From Collinsella sp. (GTDB lineage: Bacteria; Actinomycetota; Coriobacteriia; Coriobacteriales; Coriobacteriaceae), in assembly GCA_019419625.1 (NCBI GenBank), contig DXZO01000039.1, forward strand, positions 1-37,887: DNA of 37,887 bases. Reading direction: 5' to 3'. Under the pieces are notes generated by a model. That model made no database searches and was not told the DNA's origin. It was given only the letters and a program-made list of their open reading frames with translations. This document shows, piece by piece, positions 22,582 through 30,353 of this stretch; the stretch's first letter is position 1, and every line of letters starts with the position of its first letter. Position numbers and translations under genes: made by a program.

Positions 22582-22584
22582 GAT

Positions 22585-24264
22585 CTAGTCGCGCGTCAGC
22601 TTACGGTGAATACGATGCGGCTGGGCTGCGTCCTCACCCAGGCGCTCGATACGGTTGGCCTGATAGGCCTCAAAGTTGCCCTCGAACCAATACCAGTTGC
22701 CCGGATTCTCGTCGGTGCCCTCCCACGCCAGAATGTGCGTGGCGACGCGGTCCAGGAACATACGATCGTGGCTAATGACCACCGAGCAGCCCGGGAACTC
22801 GAGCAGCGCCGCCTCGAGCGAGGACAGTGTCTCGACGTCGAGGTCGTTCGTGGGCTCGTCGAGGAGCAGCAGGTTGCCGCCCTGCTTGAGCGTGAGCGCC
22901 AGGTTCAGACGGTTGCGCTCGCCACCGGAGAGTACGCCAGCGCGCTTCTGCTGGTCCTGGCCCTTAAAGCCAAAGCTCGCCACGTACGCGCGGCTGGGGA
23001 CCTCGGTCTCGCCGACCATCATGTGGTCCAGGCCATCCGAGACGACCTCCCACAGGTTCTTGTCGGGGTCGATGCCAGAACGGTTCTGATCGACATAGGA
23101 GATCTTGACGGTCTCGCCCACCTCGAGCTCGCCCGAAGTCAGCGGCTCCAGGCCCACGATGGTCTTGAAGAGCGTAGTCTTGCCCACACCGTTGGGGCCG
23201 ATGACGCCCACGATGCCGTTACGCGGCAGGGTGAAAGAAAGGTCGTCGATGAGCACGCGACCGTCGAATTCCTTGTGCAGGTGATGGGCCTCGAGCACCT
23301 TGTTGCCCAGACGCGGGCCCACGGGGATGCGGATGTCGGTCCAGTCGAGCTTCTGGCTTGCGCGGGCCTCGGCCTCCATCTCCTCGTAGCGAGCCAGACG
23401 GGCCTTGTTCTTTGCCTGGCGAGCCTTGGGCGAGCTGCGTACCCACTCGATCTCGGCCTCCATGCGCTTGGCGAGCTTGGCGTCGCGGTTGCCCTGCGCC
23501 TCGATACGGGCGGCCTTGGTCTCCAGATACGTGGAGTAGTTGCCCTTGTAGGGATAAAGGTGACCGCGGTCGACCTCGCAGATCCACTCGGCAACGTTAT
23601 CCAGGAAGTAGCGATCGTGCGTGACGGCAAGCACCGCGCCCTGGTAGTTGTGCAGGAAGTGCTCGAGCCACAGGATCGACTCGACGTCCAGGGGGTTCGT
23701 GGGCTCGTCGAGCAGCAGCAGGTCGGGAGCTTCGAGCAGCAGCTTGCACAGGGCCACGCGACGGCGCTCGCCGCCGGAAAGTACGTTGACCGGCATGTCG
23801 GAATCGGGCAGCTGCAGGGCGTCCATGGCCTGGCTGAGCTTGGAATCGATATCCCAGCCGTCGGCGGCGTCGATCTCGTCCTGGAGCTTTCCCATCTCGG
23901 CCATGAGGGCGTCCATGTCGCAATCCGGGTCGCACATCTCCTCGCCGATCTTGTTGAAGCGATCGACCTTGGCGATCATGTCGCCAAATGCCATGCGCAC
24001 GTTCTCGATGACGGTCTTGTCGTCGTCGAGCGGCGGCTCCTGCTGCAGGATACCCACGGTGTAGCCGGGGGTGAGCTTGGCATCACCGTTGGAGACCTCC
24101 TCGATGCCGGCCATGATCTTGAGCAGGGTCGACTTGCCCATACCGTTGGGGCCCACGACGCCGATCTTGGCACCGGGGTAGAAGCTCAGGGTCACGTCGT
24201 CAAGGATCACCTTGTCGCCATGGGCCTTGCGAGCCTGATACATCTGGTAGATAAACTCCGCCAT
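22585..24264 (-). CDS. ettA: ABC-F translation factor, EttA-like
   Basis: A 559-residue soluble protein with two ABC cassettes and no membrane part. Cassette 1: GPNGMGKST (38-46), NVLSGGERRRV, LLLDEPTNPLD; linker with the ABC-F P-site tRNA interaction motif region (about 240-300, Arg/Lys-rich helices). Cassette 2: GPNGVGKTT, VLSGGERNRLNLA and LLLDEPTNDLD. EttA binds the ribosomal E site and gates the first elongation step according to ATP level. Length and ending (EAYQANRIERLGEDAAQPHRIHRK) fit EttA better than antibiotic-resistance ABC-F proteins. One oddity: cassette 1 has NPLD where EttA has NHLD. The ribosome site is weak (AAAGGA 12 bases away). Confidence 0.9.
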   Translation of the reverse strand: MAEFIYQMYQARKAHGDKVILDDVTLSFYPGAKIGVVGPNGMGKSTLLKIMAGIEEVSNGDAKLTPGYTVGILQQEPPLDDDKTVIENVRMAFGDMIAKVDRFNKIGEEMCDPDCDMDALMAEMGKLQDEIDAADGWDIDSKLSQAMDALQLPDSDMPVNVLSGGERRRVALCKLLLEAPDLLLLDEPTNPLDVESILWLEHFLHNYQGAVLAVTHDRYFLDNVAEWICEVDRGHLYPYKGNYSTYLETKAARIEAQGNRDAKLAKRMEAEIEWVRSSPKARQAKNKARLARYEEMEAEARASQKLDWTDIRIPVGPRLGNKVLEAHHLHKEFDGRVLIDDLSFTLPRNGIVGVIGPNGVGKTTLFKTIVGLEPLTSGELEVGETVKISYVDQNRSGIDPDKNLWEVVSDGLDHMMVGETEVPSRAYVASFGFKGQDQQKRAGVLSGGERNRLNLALTLKQGGNLLLLDEPTNDLDVETLSSLEAALLEFPGCSVVISHDRMFLDRVATHILAWEGTDENPGNWYWFEGNFEAYQANRIERLGEDAAQPHRIHRKLTRD

Positions 24265-24355
24265 TTGCCTGTTTTATCCTTTCTACCTGCTGTTTCCCTA
24301 TTCTTGATTCGCTTTAGTGGAAACGAAATGAGGAAACCAGCTCTGAAGCTTAACG

Positions 24356-24375
24356 AAAAAGGGGCATGGTTGCCC
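24356..24375 (-). terminator. terminator of sdpRI unit
   Basis: Minus strand: GGGCA, loop ACCA, TGCCC then CTTTTT. A short stem but a proper U tract, about 74 bases after the SdpI-like stop. Confidence 0.7.
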
Positions 24376-24448
24376 ACACCCCCTAATACTACCTGGGAAA
24401 AGTCCCCCGGAACATACTATGAACTGCGTACGCTAGTTTTCCGCAACC

Positions 24449-25153
24449 TTAGCGAACGGCTCGCTGCGATTTGCGCCACAGCAGATACGAATAGACGTAG
24501 GCAGCTCCAGCTGAACCAAACGCCAGAACCGCAATCACCGCGGCGACGACTTCACTCGAAAGCATGCTACCCGCCACGCCCATCACAATCAGTCCAATAC
24601 CCAGCACCATAAAGCAGGCGCCGCCAAAACGCTGCGTACGGCGCCAGTTCTCGGGATCGGCAAGCGCCCAAGGTGTCTTGATACCGAGCGTATAGTTCTG
24701 CTTCACACGCGGCAAGTAGTTGCCTACGCCGATGAACAGCAAACCGACAACACCGGAAATCAGCACGTTAACCGAACCGACCGCCGGCACCACGCCCCAG
24801 ACCGTAAGCTCTCCCAGCCAGCTTATGGCGCACATGAACAAGGTGAAGGCGATTACGAAGCCCTGATAGAACTTGCCCGAGGTTCGATATGCCTCGCCTT
24901 TGGGGTCGATGCGCGGCACCACGCAGAACATTGCGAGAAGCGCCAGAGGCAGCGCGCCGAGCGCGGAGGCCATCCAGCTAGGACCCCAACCGTCGACGGC
25001 GCCGTTCGCGCCCCAGTGCGTGGGAATCTGCGCAGGCAAGCTCGGCATCACCATGAGGTGCGCTACGACATTGGCGACGCACAGAGCGACCAGCGCAATC
25101 CACACGCGCGACGATACCCCCGTGGGGTGAATGCCCTTGTTTTCGTTATTCAT
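24449..25153 (-). CDS. SdpI-like membrane protein (DUF1648 + SdpI)
   Basis: A 234-residue protein with about six hydrophobic segments. The N-terminal part has the DUF1648 signature PSLPAQIPTHWGANGAVDGWG (about 37-57); the C-terminal part has the SdpI signature NYLPRVKQNYTLGIKTPWAL and NWRRTQRFGG. In Bacillus, SdpI is an immunity membrane protein against the SdpC toxin and also sequesters its repressor SdpR. No sdpC-like toxin gene is nearby, so here the role is unknown. The ATG overlaps the upstream ArsR gene by 8 bases, so the two are translated together. Confidence 0.82.
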   Translation of the reverse strand: MNNENKGIHPTGVSSRVWIALVALCVANVVAHLMVMPSLPAQIPTHWGANGAVDGWGPSWMASALGALPLALLAMFCVVPRIDPKGEAYRTSGKFYQGFVIAFTLFMCAISWLGELTVWGVVPAVGSVNVLISGVVGLLFIGVGNYLPRVKQNYTLGIKTPWALADPENWRRTQRFGGACFMVLGIGLIVMGVAGSMLSSEVVAAVIAVLAFGSAGAAYVYSYLLWRKSQRAVR

Positions 25154-25424
25154 CCTTATCACCTTCAGTGTTTGTAAAGCCCATAAACCAGCCAATTAAA
25201 TCCTGCATGACGGTGGTGTTTAAGCTGTATACGATGTTTTGGCCATGGCGCTCGTCGGTCACCAACCCGGCATTTTTGAGCGTCGCCAAGTGATGGCTTA
25301 GCGACGGCTTACTGATATCGAAATGCTCGGCAAGCTCCCCCGCCGTGCAATTGCCCTCGCGCAGCAACTCCAAAATGCGCCGTCGCGTTGGATCGGCAAG
25401 CGCCTTAAAACCCTCTCCCGGCAT
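25146..25424 (-). CDS. ArsR-family repressor, SdpR-like
   Basis: A 92-residue winged-helix protein: FKALADPTRRRILELLREGNCTAGELAEHF then the recognition helix SKPSLSHHLATLKNAGLV and wing DERHGQNIVYSLN. It has no metal-binding cysteine set, so it is like SdpR rather than a metal sensor. The ATG at 25424 is used because AGGAGG lies 4 bases before it; ATGs at 25442/25439 lack a site. It overlaps the SdpI-like gene and has a dyad across its own promoter, so autorepression is likely. Confidence 0.85.
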   Translation of the reverse strand: MPGEGFKALADPTRRRILELLREGNCTAGELAEHFDISKPSLSHHLATLKNAGLVTDERHGQNIVYSLNTTVMQDLIGWFMGFTNTEGDKDE

Positions 25425-25458
25425 AAGACCTCCTCTCATCATCTCTCATGACGCGCAC

Positions 25459-25488
25459 ACTATACTCGATATTTAGATGTTTGTCTAA
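25459..25488 (-). promoter_or_regulatory. sdpRI promoter with ArsR-type operator
   Basis: Minus strand TAGACA (25482-25487), 17-base spacer, TATAGT (25459-25464): both hexamers differ from consensus by one base. The dyad TTAGA-6-TCTAA (25473-25488) covers the -35 and spacer, placed to block RNA polymerase. Confidence 0.75.
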
Positions 25489-25506
25489 CTGTCTAATCTT
25501 GTACTC

Positions 25507-25601
25507 AAAAAAATAGCCGCCTCCGCGTAATGCGAAGACGGCCACTTCTCACGCTACAAACGTGTTTGGGAGTTGGCCAACCCGCTGCAACGGGTGCCAT
25601 C
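25507..25601 (-). ncRNA. candidate small RNA gene
   Basis: A terminator and a promoter on the minus strand enclose about 95 bases with no convincing protein. The terminator stem pairs 25532-25542 with 25516-25526 (11 pairs, two G-U, loop of 5), followed by TATTTTTTT. Further small helices: CCCGT/GCGGG (25583-25596) and GGCCA/TGGCC around 25541-25580. No gene upstream on this strand explains the terminator. Confidence 0.55.
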
Positions 25602-25607
25602 TGCTTC

Positions 25608-25636
25608 ATCTTATGCGAATACCTGCCTCATTTCAA
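25608..25636 (-). promoter_or_regulatory. promoter of candidate small RNA
   Basis: TTGAAA (25631-25636, five of six), 17-base spacer, TAAGAT (25608-25613, four of six). The start is predicted near 25601. Confidence 0.55.
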
Positions 25637-25673
25637 CAAGCCCCTAGGGCTCAAATGGAATCGCGATAATACC

Positions 25674-25679
25674 TATAAT
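25674..25679 (+). promoter_or_regulatory. -10 box of tcdA
   Basis: A perfect TATAAT 45 bases before the tcdA start. A good -35 at 16-18 bases was not seen. Confidence 0.45.
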
Positions 25680-25723
25680 GGCGATAGCCAAAACACGATT
25701 CGCTTCCCCATCGGAGGATGTCT

Positions 25724-26515
25724 ATGACCGAAACTGCTGCTCTCGTCGAGACGCGTGATACCAAGCTCGAGATCATCATGGGCCGCGAGGCGCTCGATAA
25801 GCTCGCCGATACCACGGTGCTGATACTCGGCTGCGGAGGTGTGGGCTCCAATTGCTGCGAGGCACTTGCCCGCGGCGGCATCGGTCATTTCGTCATTCTG
25901 GACAAGGACATCATCGCGCCCAGCAACATCAATCGACAGGCCATCGCCTTTCATAGCACCATCGGCAAGCGCAAGGTTGACGTGATGGAAGCCATGATCC
26001 ACGACATCAATCCCGCCGCCAGCGTTATCATGCGCACCGAATACCTGCTGAGCGACAACATCGACGAGTTCTTCGCGAGCGTTTTGGAGCAGACGGGTGG
26101 CAAGCTCGACTACGTCGTCGATGCCATCGACACCATCTCGGCCAAGCTCACCATTGCCAAATATGCTCAGGACCACAACATTCGTTTGGTTAGCTCCATG
26201 GGCGGGGCCAACAAGCTCCATCCCGAGTGTCTCCGCTTTGCCGACATCTTCGATACGGTACGTGACCCTATGAGCCGCATTATGCGCAAAGAATGTAAGA
26301 AGCGCGGAATCAAGAGCCTGCACGTACTGTTTAGCTGCGAAGAATCGGTTAAGACACAGCCCCGCGACCCTTCCAACATCCACGAGCGTACCGAGCTCGG
26401 AACCGCCAGCTTTATGCCGCCCATCATGGGTCAGATGATTGCCGGCGAGGTTATCCGCCAGATCAGTGGCCGCGGCACCGAACGCGTACGCTCCGATGGC
26501 CAGCGCCTAAATTAA
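25724..26515 (+). CDS. tcdA: tRNA threonylcarbamoyladenosine dehydratase (TcdA/CsdL-like)
   Basis: A 263-residue E1-like enzyme of the ThiF/MoeB superfamily. The ATP loop is LILGCGGVGSNCCEAL (about 34-49), followed by DKDIIAPSNINRQ with the Arg/Asn that hold ATP, AIDTISAK, SMGGANKLHP and the DPMSRIMRKECKKRGI stretch typical of TcdA. In E. coli it cyclises t6A37 of tRNA to ct6A. The C-terminal helix MGQMIAGEVIRQIS is kept. The start is ATG 25724, with GGAGG 6 bases upstream; an ATG at 25718 overlaps the spacer. The TatD gene follows after 14 bases. Confidence 0.88.
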   Translation: MTETAALVETRDTKLEIIMGREALDKLADTTVLILGCGGVGSNCCEALARGGIGHFVILDKDIIAPSNINRQAIAFHSTIGKRKVDVMEAMIHDINPAASVIMRTEYLLSDNIDEFFASVLEQTGGKLDYVVDAIDTISAKLTIAKYAQDHNIRLVSSMGGANKLHPECLRFADIFDTVRDPMSRIMRKECKKRGIKSLHVLFSCEESVKTQPRDPSNIHERTELGTASFMPPIMGQMIAGEVIRQISGRGTERVRSDGQRLN

Positions 26516-26529
26516 CGAGACGCACCGCG

Positions 26530-27312
26530 ATGACACCGCAATTATTTGATGCGCATTGCCATCTTGATTTACTGGCTCGCCCGGACGCCGTTGCCGATGA
26601 GGCGACGGCGCTGGGCCTGGGCCTCTTTGACTGCGGCGTCGATCCGCACGACTTTGCACGCGCCAAGAAGCGCGCCTGCGGCCGTTCAAATATCTTTGCC
26701 GGCATCGGCCTCCATCCCTGGTGGCTCGCCGACGGCCGCTGCGGTCCTGCCGAAGTCAATCTGCTTTGCGAAGTTGCCGCCCAAGAGCGCTACATCGGCG
26801 AGGTGGGACTCGACTTTTCCGCGCGTTTTGCCGGAAGCGAACCGCTTCAAATACAGGCACTTGACCGGCTCTGCGATGCGCTCGTGCAGAGCCCTCTTGC
26901 CGGGCGTGTGATATCAATTCACGCCGTTCGTTCGGCAGGAACCGTGCTAGACATCCTCGAGTCGCATGGATTACTCACGCCAAGCCCCGACTCCCCCGCT
27001 ATCATTTTCCACTGGTTTAGCGACACTTCGAACGAGTTCGTCCGCGCACGAAGCGCAGGCTGCTATTTTTCCGTGAACGAGCGGATGCTCGCCACCAAGC
27101 GCGGTCGCGAATATGCCAGACAGATCCCACTCGATTGTCTGCTGCTCGAAACCGACGCTCCTGCCGAACTGCAAGCAGATACAAGCGCGCGGCAGCTCAT
27201 CACATCGCTAAAAAGCGTCTCCCGGCGCATCGCCGAACTTAAAAACTGCGCCGAGGAGAGCGTCGAATCGACCGTTTTAGGAAATTCGCGCTCCATATTT
27301 GGCTTCCGCTGA
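26530..27312 (+). CDS. TatD family metal-dependent hydrolase
   Basis: A 260-residue TIM-barrel enzyme of the TatD family, two-metal deoxyribonucleases. The ligands are all visible: DAHCHLD (7-13), GIGLHPWW (about 58-65), IGEVGLDF (Glu, about 94-101), ISIHAVR (His), FHWF and the last acid LLETDAP. A short C-terminal part ends NSRSIFGF. Relatives act in DNA repair and decay. It follows tcdA by 14 bases with only a weak ribosome site, so it is probably read on the same transcript. Confidence 0.85.
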   Translation: MTPQLFDAHCHLDLLARPDAVADEATALGLGLFDCGVDPHDFARAKKRACGRSNIFAGIGLHPWWLADGRCGPAEVNLLCEVAAQERYIGEVGLDFSARFAGSEPLQIQALDRLCDALVQSPLAGRVISIHAVRSAGTVLDILESHGLLTPSPDSPAIIFHWFSDTSNEFVRARSAGCYFSVNERMLATKRGREYARQIPLDCLLLETDAPAELQADTSARQLITSLKSVSRRIAELKNCAEESVESTVLGNSRSIFGFR

Positions 27313-27317
27313 TCCCG

Positions 27318-27547
27318 GTGGGCAAAAAATGCCAAATATGAGTACTGTTGCAAAGCTAGTCACATCATTTTGCGACAAAACAACACCCTGATAATGCACA
27401 GCCGTTCATTATCAGGGTGTTTTAGCATGGATAAAGCCGCCTATAACAGGCTTTTATCGCTCTCGGACATTCAACTAGGGCCTCAAAAGCTTAATTTCGC
27501 TGTTACTAAAATAGTGACAGTACTCATATTTGGCATTTTTTGCCCAC
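27318..27547. mobile_element. MITE-like element with 31-bp perfect terminal inverted repeats
   Basis: Bases 27318-27348 (GTGGGCAAAAAATGCCAAAT...) are the exact complement of 27517-27547. The 230-bp interior is AT-richer than its surroundings, has no coding capacity, and holds a terminator-like hairpin. The flanks CCCG and AGGG extend the dyad imperfectly; no clear target duplication was found. It sits between the convergent tatD and kinase genes. The transposase family is not known to me. Confidence 0.75.
27382..27421 (+). terminator. bidirectional terminator inside the MITE-like element
   Basis: AACACCCTGATAATG, 10-base loop, CATTATCAGGGTGTT followed by TTAG (plus) or, on the minus strand, GTTTTG. 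It can end both tatD and the kinase operon transcripts. Confidence 0.7.
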
Positions 27548-27591
27548 AGGGTCCCGAGAAGACAACGATTCGACTTCCCGGGACTGCTCAC

Positions 27592-28455
27592 CTATTCGGA
27601 AATCGGCGCTCCATGGCCCCAGGAGCCTTCCATGCCGCATACAGTCGAGGCAAACCCCGCCGCAAAGTCGAGCGCGCGCTCAATAGCATTAGCGTCATCG
27701 TTGCCACGCTTGACAGCATCGAGATAGCACATCAGGAACGAAGTCAGGAACGAGTCACCCGCTCCCATGGTGTCCTTCATATCTGCCACAGGCTTGGCAT
27801 GCTGCCGATAGTAACGCTTGCCGTCGTAGGCAATGCAGCCCTCAGCGCCAGCCGTGGCCGATACAAAACGCGGACCCAAGCCCTGCACCCATGCCAGACG
27901 CTCGCGAATCTCGTCCTCACCCGCGGCATCCGCCGCACTAAAGAAAGCAAAATCGACGTAGGGCGCAATTTGCTCGTAGTACTCGTCGGTGGAGTCGTCC
28001 GAAAAGTCAAAAGAGACCGTGACGCCCGCAGCCTTCAGCTTGGGCAGCTCGCGCTCGGTAAAGCAATAGTTGCCCGAATGAACCACATCGAACTGCTTCA
28101 TGTACGAAAGGTCAAAGCGATCGAGGACATAGCGCGCATCGCCACGGATACCGCCCTCGTTGGAGCCAAGGAAGACACGGTCACCGTCAACGACGGTGAC
28201 GCGAGCCGCTCCGTTCTCGCCAATCATCTGCTCGCACTTGTCAAGCTCGATACCCTCATCCTCGAGGCTTGCAATGACATGCTCGGCAGCGGCGTCATTG
28301 CCAAAAATGCCCATGTATGCGGAGCGTGCGGCACCACATTTCTTGGCATAAACGGCGAAGTTCACCGCATTGCCGCCAGGATACATGGTATGGATATGCT
28401 CGTAGCGATCGACGACGTTGTCGCCAAATCCGAGCGCGTTAACGTTAAATGCCAT
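27592..28455 (-). CDS. PfkB-family sugar kinase, FrlD-like (fructosamine 6-kinase)
   Basis: A 287-residue ribokinase-fold enzyme. Near the start PGGNAVNFAVYAKKCGA is the sugar-binding PfkB signature 1; the end has DTMGAGDSFLTSFL with the catalytic Asp and anion hole. In the frl pathway FrlD phosphorylates fructoselysine (or a related Amadori amine) at C6, giving the substrate of the FrlB deglycase encoded 14 bases upstream. That neighbour is the main ground for the assignment; other sugar kinases share the fold. The ATG has AAGGGA 8 bases before it. It is the last gene of the operon. Confidence 0.75.
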   Translation of the reverse strand: MAFNVNALGFGDNVVDRYEHIHTMYPGGNAVNFAVYAKKCGAARSAYMGIFGNDAAAEHVIASLEDEGIELDKCEQMIGENGAARVTVVDGDRVFLGSNEGGIRGDARYVLDRFDLSYMKQFDVVHSGNYCFTERELPKLKAAGVTVSFDFSDDSTDEYYEQIAPYVDFAFFSAADAAGEDEIRERLAWVQGLGPRFVSATAGAEGCIAYDGKRYYRQHAKPVADMKDTMGAGDSFLTSFLMCYLDAVKRGNDDANAIERALDFAAGFASTVCGMEGSWGHGAPISE

Positions 28456-28469
28456 GGCCTTTGTCCCTT

Positions 28470-29438
28470 CTAGTACTCGACAACACCCATATAGCGACGG
28501 AAATCGGGATCGTGATCAAACACCTTGCCGCGTGCAGCACGCAGCTCGCAGTTCATGGCATAGAACAGCACCGGGTCCAGATAGGCACGGACGCTCGCCG
28601 GCACGGCTTCCATACCGTACTCCTTGGCATCGAGCACCATCAGCGTATCGGTATGCGTCTTAAGGAACGCCAGGGCGCGCTCGTCCATAGCACGGCACTC
28701 GCTGGAGCCCATCTGCAGGAAGTAAAAAACACCATCCTGAGTAGCCTCGAAGGGGCCATGGAAGTACTCGGCAGAGTGGATGTAGCTGCAGTGCTGCCAC
28801 TGCATCTCCATAAGAGAGCAGATAGCGAAACCGTAGGTCTGGCTAAAGTTGGGACCGCTGCCCAGAATATAGAAGAACTCGTGCTCCTGGCAAAGCTTGG
28901 CAAAGCGATCGCCCAGCTCGGCATTTACCTTCTCGCGTGCCGGGGGAAGAATCTTATCCATCTCGGCGATACCGGCATACATATCGGCAAGATCGGCGTA
29001 GCCCTCCTGCTGATCGAGCAGCTCTGCCGCAAGCGACAGCGAAATACCAGCGGGGACCTCGGCCTGCGGCACACCCTCGCCCCACGGGTAGACCCACGTG
29101 GTCCACTTGCCGGAGTCGATCTTAGATCCAGCGTTGTCGGTCTGGGCGATCACCGTAGCGCCGGCAGCAAGGGCAATCTCGCAGCCCTCGACGACCTCGG
29201 GGGTGTTGCCACTGTGGCTACAAGCGATGACCAGGGACTTCTCGCCCAGACGACGCGGACGCATAATGTCGAATTCACGCGCGGTATAGATATACGAAGT
29301 GAAGGTGGTTGCCTCGCGCTGCAGAAGCTCATGAGCCGGGATCAAATCGATCATGGAGCCACCGCAAGCAATCCAGTAGACGCTGTCGAACTTGCCCTTC
29401 TCGGCAATTGCCTCTTTGATCAGATCGTGTGCGTTCAT
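28470..29438 (-). CDS. SIS-domain deglycase, FrlB-like
   Basis: A 322-residue protein with two sugar isomerase (SIS) domains. The first has YWIACGGSMIDL and VIACSHSGNTPEVVEG (phosphate-binding SHSGNT, about 85-90); the second has FYILGSGPNFSQTYG and SAEYFHGPFEA with a conserved Glu-His. FrlB-type enzymes split phosphorylated Amadori adducts into glucose 6-phosphate and the free amine. The dedicated FrlC- and FrlD-like neighbours support this. Glutamine-dependent GlmS is excluded by absence of the amidotransferase half. The ATG at 29438 follows AAAGGA; upstream frame is leader. Confidence 0.8.
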   Translation of the reverse strand: MNAHDLIKEAIAEKGKFDSVYWIACGGSMIDLIPAHELLQREATTFTSYIYTAREFDIMRPRRLGEKSLVIACSHSGNTPEVVEGCEIALAAGATVIAQTDNAGSKIDSGKWTTWVYPWGEGVPQAEVPAGISLSLAAELLDQQEGYADLADMYAGIAEMDKILPPAREKVNAELGDRFAKLCQEHEFFYILGSGPNFSQTYGFAICSLMEMQWQHCSYIHSAEYFHGPFEATQDGVFYFLQMGSSECRAMDERALAFLKTHTDTLMVLDAKEYGMEAVPASVRAYLDPVLFYAMNCELRAARGKVFDHDPDFRRYMGVVEY

Positions 29439-29500
29439 ATCCAGTTCCTTTCTTGTTTGGTCCGCAATCAATGAGATTGGCTGCGTGGCCGATAGTTGTT

Positions 29501-30352
29501 TTAGTCAATCAGATATTTCTCGAATGCGGCCATGTTCTTGGCATCTGCCGCCGCCGGGTCATCGTAGTAACGACCGTCCGTGATTTCCTGGCCCAGCATG
29601 CCGGCAAAACCATGGGCGTTGAGCGTGGCGACGAAGGCGTCCATATCGTGCTTGCCATCGCCCCACACCAGATGGCCATACGGGTCACCGTCGATAAAGT
29701 GCATCTCGTGAATTGCCCCATCACCAAAGGCGGCAAACCAGTCCTCGAGCGTCTCGCCTGCAACGCCCATCGCGGTTGTATCAACCATGGGCTGTAAGTA
29801 CGGGCTCGCGACCTCGTCAATCATGCGCTTCGCATCGGAAACCGTCGTCACAAGGTTACTCTCCTCGGGACGCAGGCTTTCCATCGTAAGCACCAGACCG
29901 TGCTCGCCGGCATACTCCGCCAGAATGGACAAGTGCTCGCGGCTGCGCTTCCAGGCTTCCTCGCGATCCTCGTCCCAGTCGCCCCAGCCCGAGTTGACGG
30001 ACATACGGTCGCACCCAAGTACCTCGGCAAGCTCAATGCCGTGCTTAAAGTACGCCAGGCTGCGCTGTTCATGCAGCGGCTTGCGTGCGCAGTATTGCCA
30101 AGGATAGACAACATTCTCGGGGCACAGAGTACGATACCTAAGCCCACGGTCTGCAGCCTTTTTCGCCAGGACCTCAGCCTCAAAGTAGCCCGTGTGGTCG
30201 AGCGTCACATGCGGCTCCGCACACCACAGCTCAATGGACTCAAAGCCCAAACGCTGCTGCACATCAAGGAAGTAATCGAGCGACCACATGATGTAGTGGA
30301 TATTCATGCCCGCAATCTGCTCGCGGCGCAGCGTCGGCTTGGATTCAGACAT
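29501..30352 (-). CDS. sugar epimerase/isomerase, FrlC-like
   Basis: A 283-residue TIM-barrel of the xylose isomerase-like superfamily. GFESIELWCAEPHV (about 36-49), TLCPENVVYPWQ, LTMESLRPEESN (metal Glu), MVDTTAM (metal Asp), MHFIDGDPYGHLVWGDG (metal His/Asp) and the terminal GQEITDG (Glu) form the metal site. FrlC in E. coli interconverts fructoselysine and its C3 epimer psicoselysine, which fits the position in this operon; a role on another Amadori compound is possible. The ATG lies one base past the amidohydrolase stop, with AAGGAGG inside that gene, so the two are tightly coupled. Confidence 0.78.
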   Translation of the reverse strand: MSESKPTLRREQIAGMNIHYIMWSLDYFLDVQQRLGFESIELWCAEPHVTLDHTGYFEAEVLAKKAADRGLRYRTLCPENVVYPWQYCARKPLHEQRSLAYFKHGIELAEVLGCDRMSVNSGWGDWDEDREEAWKRSREHLSILAEYAGEHGLVLTMESLRPEESNLVTTVSDAKRMIDEVASPYLQPMVDTTAMGVAGETLEDWFAAFGDGAIHEMHFIDGDPYGHLVWGDGKHDMDAFVATLNAHGFAGMLGQEITDGRYYDDPAAADAKNMAAFEKYLID

Positions 30353-30353
30353 C

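Noticed and set aside
22453..24612. Plus-strand open frame of over 700 codons antisense to ettA
   Set aside because: It runs through the repeat element and against a certain ABC-F gene; composition (Val/Leu/His/Arg-rich) is typical of antisense shadows.
24449..25424. Toxin-immunity (sdpABC-RI) locus
   Set aside because: Only SdpR- and SdpI-like genes are present; no SdpC-like toxin or SdpAB genes flank them.
25509..25611. A 34-codon minus-strand frame within the candidate small RNA
   Set aside because: It begins within the promoter -10 region without a ribosome site and reads through the terminator stem and U tract, so it is unlikely to be a protein.
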